Positions 16,157 to 28,600 of a stretch of DNA of 57,793 nt are shown here, piece by piece. How positions within the stretch are numbered: position 1 is the stretch's first letter; every line of letters starts with the position of its first letter. Both the position numbers and the translations under genes were made by a program. Origin of the DNA: a virus. The notes beneath the pieces were generated by a model. It was not told the origin of the DNA. It worked only from the letters and a program-made list of their open reading frames with translations, and ran no database searches. Location of the stretch: the IMG/VR virus record IMGVR_UViG_3300025466_000041, positions 1 through 57,793 of that record; one strand, written 5' to 3'.

Positions 16157-19100
16157 ATGAGCTCAACGGATAGACTAAACAACCTGTTAGTCAGCGAAGA
16201 CTGGCAGAAAATTTATCAATCATTTAAGAACGCAGACTTCCAAAGTTACGATTTTGATAACTTGCGTCGTACAATGATTGACTATATCCGTACTAATTTT
16301 CCTGAAGATTTTAACGATTACATTGAGTCAAGTGAATACCTTGCCCTTATCGATCTTATAGCGTTCGTGGGCCAAAGCATAGCTTTCAGAGTTGACTTAA
16401 ATGCCCGTGAAAACTTCTTAGAGCTAGCAGAACGTCGTGATAGTGTATTACGTTTAGCACGTTTAATCAGTTATAATGCCCGTAGAAACACAGCCGCCAA
16501 AGGCTTATTAAAAGTAAACACCGTTCAAACGACAGAAGTATTATACGATAGCAACGGTCGTAATTTAGCAGGACAGTTTATCAGTTGGAATGATCCAGCT
16601 AACGCTAACTGGTACGATCAATTTATCAAAGTTATAAATGCTGCCCTTCCACAAACACAGCAATTTGGAAGTCCTGTGGATCAAGCAACGATTTACGGAG
16701 TGCCAACCGCTCAGTATAGATTTAACGCTAACAACACAGATATTCCAATTTATACTTTTACTAAAACTATTGCTGGCCGCAATATGGTATTTGAAATTAC
16801 AAGTACTACATTTAAAGGACAGCCGTACATTTACGAAGAACCACCAAAGATTGGCAACAGCATTGCCTGTGTTTATAGAGATGACGGTCACGGAGCCGGA
16901 AGTCCAGGCACAGGTTTCTTCTTTAATTTTACACAAGGTATATTAAATCAAGGAACATTTAATGTTTCAGTACCAACTAGTAATCAAGTAATTGATATTA
17001 ATACTCAAAATATTAATAATTCAGATGTATGGTTGTACGGTTTAAATCAATCAACAAATCTTGAAAGCACATTATGGACTCAAGTGCCCGCATTAACAGG
17101 CAATAACATTATCTATAATAGCTTGAACAGTAGTGTGAAGGACATTTATAGTGTAATTACAAGAGCCAGCGATGCTATCAGTTTAAGTTTTAGTGATGGT
17201 ACATTTGGTAATTTGCCTCTTGGTAATTTTAGAATTTATTATCGAGTTAGCAACGGCTTAACATATTCTATCAATCCTGGCGATATTATTAATGTTATTA
17301 TAAACATTCCTTATATCAGTCAAAGTAATAAAGCAGAAACATTATCAGTTAGTTTGAGTTTAGCCACAACAGTATCTAATGCTGCAACAACTGAAACTAA
17401 CGCTAGTGTTAAAACTAATGCTCCTCAAACATACTATACACAAAATAGAATGATTACAGGTGAGGATTATAATATTAATCCTCTAAGTGCAACTACAAAA
17501 GTAGCAAAAGTAAAAGCTGTCAATAGAACAAGTAGCGGTATTAGTCGATATTTTGACTTAGTAGATCCTACAGGAAAATATTCTAGTACTAATATATTTG
17601 CCGATGATGGTATTTTATATAGAGAACCTTTTACCACTAGTGTAAACTTTACCTATGTAACACAATCTGATATTCAAGGTGTTATATACAATACAATTTA
17701 TGATATTTTAAACACACCAAGTCTAAGAGATTTTTATTATACAAATTTCGTTGATTTTTTAACAAGTAGTTTAAATGTATCCTGGTATAGTGTGACTACT
17801 GATAGCAACACCAGCAGTGGTTATATCGGTACTTTTAATAATCCTTATAAAGTTTCATCTTTCACTTATACTGATTTGCGCTATCTTACTCCACAAAGTT
17901 TAATCAAATTTACAGCACCAACTGGTTATCACTTTGATAAAAATGACGGTAACAAATTAAAACCAAATCAATCTCCTTCTAACCCAACAGGAACTTCGTT
18001 CTATATCTGGGCAGAAGTAGTTAGTGTATCAGAAGACGGTACTGGAAACGGTACTGGAAAAACTGTAGCTGGCAATGGACCGATTGTATTAAATCGTAGT
18101 ATACCAACACGATATTATGCTGATGGCACAGTGGAAGCCGCGCCAATTGCTAATCAAATTATTCCTAAATTTACTACAACTATCAGTAGTTCTGTAATTA
18201 CAACTATGGTAGATTTAATTTTAGAAAATAAACCATTTGGATTACGCTACGATGTGTCTACACAAAGTTGGCAAATTATTTTTGAACAAAGCCTAAACAA
18301 GACTGGTCCATTTAGTCTTGCTAATCAAGGTAATACATCTGCTTTAAATCTCGACTCTAGCTGGTTCTTGTTATTTGATACTAATAACGAATATTATACA
18401 GTTACTAGTCGTCAGTTACGATATGTATTTGAAAGTGATCAAGATGTAACTTTCTACTTTGACACTAATGTTAAAATTTATGATACTATTTCAAGTAATA
18501 CTATTACCGATACTATTAAAGTTTTAAGTGTAAATCCTGACTCTTTAAATTTAAATAAACCTTATACAGAAGATATTTCTTGGCAAGTTGTTAGCGAATA
18601 TGTAGGGCAAGATGGATATATAGATCCTACTAAGATTGTTATTAGTTTTGCTGATACTAATAATAATGGTGTAGTAGACAATCCTCAATTGTTTACTGAC
18701 ATTGTTAATAATACATATATTGTTCAACAAAAATATTCTATTAGTAATGGCCAAGAAGATTACAAGTATGTTTATAATAACCCAACCGATCTAAATGTTG
18801 GACCCGTAATTTTTACAACTTCTACAGGCTTTAGCGATTTAAATTTAATAGACGGTCAGTATTTGTATTTTACTGATACACAAGTAGTTACGCAGTATAC
18901 TTCAACATCTGTTAATCCTATTCCAACTTTAGATTATAAAGTATACACCGGCCGCGACAAATTAAAATTCCAATATGTTCATAGTGCAGATTATGATAGT
19001 CGTATAGATCCAGGTTCAAGTAATATTATGGATGTATATGTGTTGACGTCAGATTATGATTCACAGTTTAGACAATGGCTAGTTGGCAGCAATGTTACTG

Positions 19101-19645
19101 AACCGCTACCTCCAAGCAGCGATGAGCTAAACAATTTATTAAGTCCAACTCTTAATTTAATTAAATCTATCAGCGACGAAATAATTTATCATCCAGTTAC
19201 ATATAAACTTTTATTTGGACCAGCTGCCGATCCTAGTTTACAAGCAACGTTTAATGTTATGGTAAATCCAAATAGTGCTGTATCAAATGCTGACATTCAA
19301 GCCCGTGTGTTATCTGCAATAAACACATTCTTTGCCCTTGAAAATTGGAACTTTGGAGACACATTTTATTTTTCAGAACTAAGCACGTACATTATCAATC
19401 AACTAGCACCCGATGTTATAAATTTTGTAATTGTTCCAGTACAAACTAATCAATACTTTGGTAGTTTGTTTGAAATTCAGTGTCCAAGCAATCAAATATT
19501 TGTTAGCTGTGCAACTACATCTAATATTGTAATTGTATCAGGATTAACTAACACAAATTTAAAAACAGTAACAGGTACAGCTTTGAACTCATTTACAACT
19601 AGTCAAAATATTATCAGCGCAAACTACGGAGTAACTAATGGCTAA
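16157..19645 (+). CDS. 6: gp6 baseplate wedge protein
   Basis: 1,162 residues, larger than T4 gp6 (660). The N terminus is diagnostic: DDYIESSEYLALIDLIAF-like region (here DYIESSEYLALIDLIAFVGQ, residues about 55-74), SIAFRVDLNARENFLELAE and LARLISYNARRNTAAKG. The C-terminal part (about 1040-1110: NVMVNPNSAVSNADIQARVL, NTFFALENWNFGDTFYFSEL) resembles the gp6/gpJ ring-forming domain. gp6 dimers link the wedges into the inner baseplate ring and transmit the trigger to the sheath. A long Thr/Ser/Asn-rich middle section is the likely cause of the extra length. The stop overlaps the giant gene by 8 bases. Confidence 0.9.
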   Translation: MSSTDRLNNLLVSEDWQKIYQSFKNADFQSYDFDNLRRTMIDYIRTNFPEDFNDYIESSEYLALIDLIAFVGQSIAFRVDLNARENFLELAERRDSVLRLARLISYNARRNTAAKGLLKVNTVQTTEVLYDSNGRNLAGQFISWNDPANANWYDQFIKVINAALPQTQQFGSPVDQATIYGVPTAQYRFNANNTDIPIYTFTKTIAGRNMVFEITSTTFKGQPYIYEEPPKIGNSIACVYRDDGHGAGSPGTGFFFNFTQGILNQGTFNVSVPTSNQVIDINTQNINNSDVWLYGLNQSTNLESTLWTQVPALTGNNIIYNSLNSSVKDIYSVITRASDAISLSFSDGTFGNLPLGNFRIYYRVSNGLTYSINPGDIINVIINIPYISQSNKAETLSVSLSLATTVSNAATTETNASVKTNAPQTYYTQNRMITGEDYNINPLSATTKVAKVKAVNRTSSGISRYFDLVDPTGKYSSTNIFADDGILYREPFTTSVNFTYVTQSDIQGVIYNTIYDILNTPSLRDFYYTNFVDFLTSSLNVSWYSVTTDSNTSSGYIGTFNNPYKVSSFTYTDLRYLTPQSLIKFTAPTGYHFDKNDGNKLKPNQSPSNPTGTSFYIWAEVVSVSEDGTGNGTGKTVAGNGPIVLNRSIPTRYYADGTVEAAPIANQIIPKFTTTISSSVITTMVDLILENKPFGLRYDVSTQSWQIIFEQSLNKTGPFSLANQGNTSALNLDSSWFLLFDTNNEYYTVTSRQLRYVFESDQDVTFYFDTNVKIYDTISSNTITDTIKVLSVNPDSLNLNKPYTEDISWQVVSEYVGQDGYIDPTKIVISFADTNNNGVVDNPQLFTDIVNNTYIVQQKYSISNGQEDYKYVYNNPTDLNVGPVIFTTSTGFSDLNLIDGQYLYFTDTQVVTQYTSTSVNPIPTLDYKVYTGRDKLKFQYVHSADYDSRIDPGSSNIMDVYVLTSDYDSQFRQWLVGSNVTEPLPPSSDELNNLLSPTLNLIKSISDEIIYHPVTYKLLFGPAADPSLQATFNVMVNPNSAVSNADIQARVLSAINTFFALENWNFGDTFYFSELSTYIINQLAPDVINFVIVPVQTNQYFGSLFEIQCPSNQIFVSCATTSNIVIVSGLTNTNLKTVTGTALNSFTTSQNIISANYGVTNG

Positions 19646-22600
19646 TGCTAATAACCCAACAGGTATCACAAGCCCTAGTTTAAACTTATTACCAAAGTAT
19701 TTTCAAACTCCGGCAAATAAAAAGTTTTTACAAGCAACAATAGACCAGTTATTCCAACCAGGTAGTGTTACAAAAACTAGCGGATTTATCGGAAGAGAAA
19801 ATGCAAAAGCTGCTATAGGCACTGACAATTATATTTCAGCTGCAGATACAACACGACAAAATTATCAACTAGAGCCAGGTATTACTATTAGAGATAGTCT
19901 TGGTAATGTTAAATTCTTTAAAGATTACATTGACTATATTAATCAAATTGGCGTCTTTGGCGGTAATACAAAGAGTCACCAACGCTTAAATTCACAAGAA
20001 TTTTACAGTTGGGATCCGCATATCGATTGGGATAAGTTCGTTAATTTTCAAAATTATTATTGGTTGCCGTACGGTCCAGAAGTTATTAAAATTTATGGAC
20101 AGCAAGAAAAAATTTCTAGTACTATCTCTGTAGAATTACAAAATGAAGGAGCAAATAATCAGTATGTGTTTACTCCTGATGGATTCACACCTGATCCAAT
20201 ACTTAAAATTTATAAAGGTCATACTTATACATTTGTAATCAATAGTCCAGGTAATCCTTTTAGTATTAAATTATCTCGATCTATTGGTTCCATTGATAGA
20301 TATATTAATAGAAACATTGATAACTATGCGGTAACTGATGGAACAATAACTTTTACTGTGCCGCTAGATGCACCAAGTATACTATATTATCAAAGTGAAA
20401 CAGATATCAATCTTGGTGGTAGTATTGAAGTTTTTAGCATTGATGAAAATAGCTTTATCGATGTTGAAAAAGATTTTCTTGGAAAACAAACATACAAATT
20501 AACAGACGGTACCGCTATTAGTAACGGTATGAAAGTAAGTTTTGGTGGTAATGTTACACCTGCTAGTTACGGAAAAGGTGAATATTATGTTGATGGTGTA
20601 GGTACAGCAATACGTTTAGTACCAACTAGTGTTTTAGAAATTATCACACCTTATACTATTGAACAAACTTCTGCATTTGATAGCACACCATTCGAATCTG
20701 AACCATTTAGTGATGCTACTGGCTATGCCAGCGTACAAGACTATATCACTATTAACAGAACAAGTCGAGATCACAATCCTTGGTCAAGATATAATCGTTG
20801 GTTCCACCAAGATGTAATTAAAGCAAGTTGTGCTTATAACAACATTGCACCTGAGTTAGATCAAAAAGCTAGAGCAACACGACCAATTATTGAATTTGTT
20901 TCAGATTTAAAATTATTTAATTTTGGTACACAAGCCATAACAGATGTAGATTTAATTGATAATTTTACAGTAGACGTATTTTCAACCATAGAAGGAAGTA
21001 GTGGTTATAATATCGACGGCGTTGATCTAGTACAAGGACATAGAATTTTAGTTACAGCTGATATTGATCCATTAGTTGTTAATAAAGTTTACGAAGTAAC
21101 TTTTGTAGATCTGCGTCATTTAAATTCTGGTAGTAAACAAATTCATTTAGTAGAAGCTGAAACTCCTACCGTTGGACAAACAGCTATAATTAAATCTGGT
21201 AAAACTTATTATAGCCAAATGTTCTGGTTTAATGGAACAACTTGGGTAGAAGCACAACAAAAAACTAATACCAATCAAGCGCCATTGTTTGATATAGTAG
21301 ACAACAATGGAATTAGTTACGGAGATACCAGTGTATATAATGGATCTACCTTCAAAGGCACACAGTTATTTTCTTACAAAGTTGGCAATAGTATCAATGA
21401 TAGCGTTTTAGGTTTTCCATTAAGCTATCAAAATGTAGCAAACATTGGTGATATAGTTTTTAATTTTAATCTAGCAACTGATAGTTTTCAATACAAACAA
21501 ACTACAAATCTTATTACACAAAAAATTGATGTAGGATTTTTAGTAGGACAAGACTATGCAGGCCGTCCTATGTACCAGAACGGTTGGCAAATTTGCAATA
21601 CTAAAACTGTACAAGCCGCTGTTAGAATTTATAAAAATTCTAAGATTACAAATAATTTTAATTTAGATATATTTGACGATATTACAAATCTTTCAGATTT
21701 AGTTGTTCGCATTTATGTTAACGGGCAAAGATTAAATTCTACCGAATGGAAGTTAGTTGATACTACTCTTTATAAAAAAATTGTATTAAACACAGCAATA
21801 TCGTTAACAGATGTGTTGACAATTAAAGCATTTGCTGCACAGCCTATAAATTCTAACGGTTATTATGAAATACCGATTAATTTACAAAATAATCCATTAA
21901 ACGATAGTATGGCGGACTTTACATTAGGTGAAGTTACCGATCATGTAAACACAATCGTAGACAATATTGATTTTATTGGAGCTTTTCCGGGTGAAAGCGA
22001 TTTAAGGGATCTTGGTAATATAACACAATACGGTACACGTTTTGTGCAACATAGTGGACCATTAAGTCTTAGCTTATATCATATAACAAGTGAAAATACA
22101 AATGTAATTAAAGCAATTGAAACTGCTCGAGATGATTACAATAATTTTAAACGTAATTTCTTATCTATTGCTTCTAACTTAGGTATAGATGCAGATCCAG
22201 TTACTATGGTTGATTTAATTTTACAAAAAATTAATGCCAACAAACCAAATACAGCACCTTATTATTTTACCGATATGGTTCCATACGGTGCAAAATTAGT
22301 AACAGATTTGCCTGTTGTTGACGGTAGAATTAAAAAGTATCCTCTTACAACTGTATTCAATTTAGACACAATGTCTAATAAAGCGGTTGGTGTATATTTA
22401 AATCAAGTACAACTTGTGTATGGAACCGACTATACTTTTGATAGTCAAGGATTTATTGATATAATACATTCTCTAGTTACCGGTGATACTATAACTACCT
22501 ACGAATATGAAAGTACTGACGGTTGTTTTATCCCATCAACACCTACAAAATTAGGAATGTGGCCAAAGTATGAACCAAAGAAATACTTAGACACTACATT

Positions 22601-25600
22601 ATTGACTCCTGTAAACATTATTCAAGGACATGACGGAAGTTTAGTCTTAGCATACAATGACTACAGAGATGATATTATTTTAGAATTAGAAAAACGTATT
22701 TTTAATAACATAAAAGTTCAATACGATCCTACTATTTTTGATATTAATGATATTATTCCTAGTTATAATAGAACAAATGATTATAGCCGAGTAGAATTTG
22801 AACAAGTATTAGCACCTAATTTTTATAAATGGACAGGATTAATTGGTAGCGATTTTACTAAACCTCTAAGCTACGATATTGGAAATCCATTTACATACAA
22901 CTACAAACGTAGTACTGGACCTACTGGTGGAAAGATACCAGGATACTGGAGAGGTATTTACAAATATTTGCTAGACACTGACCGTCCAAACATTTGTCCT
23001 TGGGAAATGCTAGGGTTTAGTATTATGCCTAGCTGGTGGATTAGTGTCTATGGGCCTTCTCCTTACACTAAAGATAATCTTGTAATGTGGCAAGATATAT
23101 CTGAAGGTATAATTAGAGAACCTGGAAAACCTTTAGTATATCAAACCAAATATGCTAAACCTTTCTTAATGAACTGCATTCCAGTAGACGAGTCTGGTAA
23201 TTTATTAAACCCAACAATAACAGGGTTAGCCAATGGTCCAATTACACCAAGTGTTGATGGCGATTATGTATTCGGTGATGTTGCGCCAGTTGAGAATGCT
23301 TGGCGTAGAAGTAGTTATTATCCGTTCAGTGTTATTGCAGCCAGTTTATTATTAACTCCTGCAAAAACATTTGGAACATTATTAGATAGAAGCAGAATTG
23401 TTAGAAATCTCGCCGGTCAATTGATTTATAAAGACACTGGTTTGCGTCTACGTCCAATGGATATAATTCTGCCAAGCATATATTCTAGTGAAAACAGAGT
23501 ACAAACATCTGGTATTATTAACTATGTTATAGATCTTATTTTAAATTATATTTTTAGTAATAATCTTGCTAGCTATAACAGTTACGAAACTGATTTGGCA
23601 TTAATGACAGCACAACTAAGTTATCGTGTTGGTGCATTTACAAATCAAGATCAATTTAATCTTTTACTAGAAAGTAAAACTCCGATGAGTACTGGAAATG
23701 TATTCATTCCAAAGGAAGATTATAGTATATTCTTAAACACAAGTAGCCCTGTTAAGAAATTAACTTACAGCGGTGTAATGATTACTAAACTTCAGACAGG
23801 ATATCAAGTCCGTGGATATAGTAGAACGCAACCGTATTTTTATTATTATGATTTCCAGCAATCAGGATCAGCAATAAATGTCGGCGGAATAAGTCAAACA
23901 TATTCTGTTTGGACTCCAGGCCAACAATATATTGTAGGGTCTATTGTTGAATATAATAACAAATATTATAGAACAGTAGTTGCTAATACCGAGTCAACAT
24001 TTGATACACAATATTTCCAAGTATTACCTGGCTTGCCTGCTGTAGGCGGCGTTGATGTTATTTTTAGAAAAATTTGGGATCGCTCAACTTTAATTACTGT
24101 ACCCTATGGAACAGAGTTTAGTTCTGCTCAGGAAGTAGTAGACTTCTTACTAGGCTATGGTGAATATTTAAAAAACCAAGGATTTGTATTTGATGACTAT
24201 AATAGCAATCTTGAATCTGTGTTAAACTGGGAAACTAGTGCAAAAGAATTTTTATTTTGGAGTACACAGAACTGGAGCACTGGTCAAGAAAAGTGGAGTG
24301 ATTGGAAACCAAATCAAGCAATTTCTTATGGAACTATTTTAAGATATAACGGAAATTACTATAGTGCTATAACTAATATTCCTCCTAGCGCCGAATTTAA
24401 CGCAGACGATTTTAATAAATTAGATGGGTTAAGTGCTGCAGGAGCAAGTGTTATCAGTTTAAGCCCAAGCGCGGCTGCTGTAACATTTACAACTACACTA
24501 ACTGTAGTTGATGATATTAGTAACAAGTTTAATAATTACGAAATTTTTAAAGTAGACGGAACTAGTATTTCTCCTAAACAAATGGACAGTTATAGAGAAG
24601 GTAACACTATTACCTATGCTCCAAGAACAACTGATGGAATTTATAGTGCTAGTTTTTACTTAATACAAAACGAACACGTTGTTACAATTAAAAATACTGA
24701 TATTTTTAATGATGTAATTTACAATCCTCCAAGCGGATATAGACGTGAACGTATTAAGGTAAGTGGTTATGTAACCACTAACTGGTATGGCGGATTAGAT
24801 ATTCCTGGATTTATATTTGATGCTGCTAGTGTAGATAGCTGGCAACCATGGCAAGACTATAATATGGGAGACATAATTCTACATCAAGGACATTATTATA
24901 GTGCAAATAAATTTTTAGCAGGGTCGGACACATTTGTTTCTAGCGATTGGTCTGTAATGTCTAAAACACCTAGCCCAGTTATTATGCCAAACTGGACTAA
25001 TTTGGCAACACAATTTACAGATTTCTATAGTTTAGAAGTTGATAACTTTGACTCTCAACAACAAAAGATGGCACAACATTTAATTGGCTATCAAAAACGT
25101 CAATATCTTGAAAATATTATTCAAGATGATGTTAGCGAATTTAAATTCTATCAAGGAATGGTTCGTGAAAAAGGAACACAAAATGTTCTTAATAAGTTGT
25201 TTAATGTTTTAAGTTCAGACAACGCAGAAAGTTTAATGTTCTACGAAGAGTGGGCGTTACGTGTTGGTCAATATGGTGCCAATCGTGCATTTGAAGATGT
25301 TGAGTTTGTATTAGATGAAGGCAATTTTAATAGTAATCCTCAAGCTGTAGCACTAGTACAACATTACGATTCATCTATTAATGATTTTGTTATTCAACAA
25401 GCTGCACAAGATGTATATCTAAAACCAGCAGGATACAATTCTAATCCGTTTCCTGTGTTTGATGATACTAATCCTTACAAGCCATTGTTACGTAGTGCAG
25501 GTTATGTTAACCCAGCAGACGTATTATTAAGTTTAGGAACTATAGACGAATTAACTACACAAGACATTACTAAGTTTAATAATGGAGATTGTGTATGGGT

Positions 25601-28600
25601 AGCATTTGAAGGTAACAGTTGGAATGTGTATCGCTATACTGATATGAATATAACAGTAGAAAATGCAATATACAATCCTACTCTTAAACAGATAACAATT
25701 TCTACAAAATATTTGTCAGGAATAACAGCTGGAATGTATATAGGCATAAGCCAAGTTTCGCAATTTAGCGGTTTTTATAAAGTTGAAAGTGTTAATCTAA
25801 ATTCTTTTGTAATATCTAAAACTGTTAACGGTTGGATAAATCCTTTTGTTGAACAAGATAGAATGGTAGTGTTTGCTATGATTAGTCAACGAACTACATC
25901 TATTAATAATCTCGATAGTGTTATAAAAAAAGATTTACTACCTGGAGAAATTGTTTGGACAGATGATGCTGGCAGTAAATCTTGGGGTACTTGGAAATAT
26001 AATCCAGTGTACAGCGAATTTTTAGTTAACAATAGTTTTCCAAGCGATGAAACAAATTTTGGTTTACGTGTGTCTGTAAACAAAAAAGGAGACATGTTAG
26101 CTGTAGGCGATAACCGAGGTAATGTTGTTACATATTATCGTGCTCAGTCAAACTTATCATGGGCTGAAAAACAATTAATATCAGCTCCAACAGTATCTTC
26201 TATATCAGATAATACTCCGGTTAGTGCCATAGCCTTTAGCCCAGATGGTACTTGGCTTGCTGTAGGATCAAAATCAGCTGGATCAGTTTCGTCTAGCTAC
26301 AAAGGAGAATACAATTCTTCACTTGACTACGGTTCAAACAGTATTGTAAAACTTGGAGATTCTTTATACAGAACTCTTACCGCTATTCAACATGAATATA
26401 TTGTTACTGATTTCAGTGCAACTACTACAAGTTTAGGTTCAGGTGCAATCTTTGACGTGGTTGTTGTTCCAACAGCTACAAGAGTAATTGGAGATGCCAC
26501 AGTGCCAACTGCAGGATACTATAATGTAGTTATAAAATATGGCGGTATTGGCTACGCTCCAGGTAACAAAATAAAAATTTCAGGAACTCAGTTAGGTGGA
26601 ATATCTCCAGACGACGATTTAACAATCACTATACCAACAGATGGTGTTACAACAACTTCTAGTATAAAATTAAATGCTGCTATAACTATTTCTGGTTCTC
26701 CTTCTACACTAAACAACGGAATCTTACTAGCAAAAACTACGCCAGGTGTTAGTGGATCAGTTATATCAGGAGCAGGTGCAACATTACGTATCATAACTCC
26801 TCCTTACGGATATAGGATTGCTCCTAATTCAGGCGCCCTTGGAGGTACACGATATTCTATTGGAGATACGATTACAGTCCTTGGTAGTCAGTTAGGAGGA
26901 GTCAATGTGGTCAATGACTTTATATTAACAGTATCGTCGGTTGACCAGAATGGAGCAATTTCTAATTTTACAGTTAACGGACAACCATCTTGGCAACAAA
27001 TTTCTTACATTCCTTCAGAAATTAACAGATACGGTCAATTAATTGAATCAGGATATTTTTCAATTGGTAATACTTATGAAATTAGTGTTCTAGGAACAAC
27101 AGATTGGAACTACATTGCAAACACTACTGGTGTAACTTACAATGTAGGTGATACGTTTGTTGCTCGTCAAAGCGGAAAAGTTTTAGCAACTGATCTACAA
27201 TCTGGATCAACATACGTTATTATATTCCAAGGCACTAGCAATTTCTTGTTAGCAGGTGCTAGTTCAAATGCAATTGGAACAGCATTTATTGCAGATGCGC
27301 CAATTACTGGAACTGGTTTTGTCTTTAACGGAACTGGTGTTGCTATTGAACAAATAAAAGCCTATGATTCGACAACAGTGGGTCAAGGTATTGTTACTTT
27401 ATATAAAAAGAATAATGATAATTTTTACTCTATTGTCGATACAATCATAAGTGAAGATCCTGTTGATAATGAAAACTTTGGTGCAACTTTAGTTTTTGGA
27501 CAAGATTCTTTATATGTTGGAGCATTAGGCGGAAGCTCATACGATGGATTAACAAATAATGTCGGAAGAGTTTATAAATTATCTTATGGTGTACAAAAAT
27601 CTGTATCTGCAACATATAATCCTGTAGGAAGTTCGGGAGTTACATTAGTTGTATCATCTACTAATCCAATTCCTTTATATAATGTAAGCCCAGGTATGCT
27701 AGTTACTGGTACAGGATTTATCAGTGGACAATATGTTTTACAAATATTAAGTACAACTACATTAATTTTAAGCGCACCTCCTACTGGAACCCCAGATGGT
27801 ACAATAACGTTTAAAACTATAGATTGGGGATATAACTCTTTCCTTGCAGGTACTACTGTTGGGGATAATTTTGGAAGAAATATTCAAGTAAGTGCTGATA
27901 ATTCAATCATTGCTATTAGTACAGAAGATGGCAACGGAAATGGTATTGTACAAATCTTTAAAAATGGAATTACTTTACAGCCAATTTCAGGTACTGATGT
28001 TTCTTTTGGAACAAGTTTAAGTGTTTCAGATGACGGAGTATATATTGTTGTTGGAGATGGTACACAAAATGGAACTGTTAATGTTTATAAATTTAACGGA
28101 GCTGAATATGGCCCAACTCCATATCAAACACTAGTAGATCATTATTCAGAAATTCAAGGACACTTTGGAAACAAGGTTGCGTTTATGAATGGAGGCAAAA
28201 CTATTGCTGTTTATAGTCAAAGTGGCAATGCTTCTATAACAACAACGTTTGATTCTTATGCTAAAACATTAGAAAATAATCAAGATAATCCATATCTTAG
28301 CGATACAACTTCTCAGGCAACTACACCTAGCACCTATGATAAAAATTCTACACTATTTGTCCAAACACAAATAGGTAGTGGACGAGTTGACATATATGAT
28401 ATGTATGGAGACAAGTGGGTGTTTAGTGAAAGTTTGCAAAGTGCAGACACAAGTTCTGATGGATATGGAATTGGATTCTCTGCAGGCGATAATACGGTAG
28501 TAGTCGGTGCACCTTATGCAACTGACCAGACACATATTCAATCTGGACAAGTTTATAGTTACGTTAAACCGTCTGACAAATACAGCTGGACTCTTGATAA

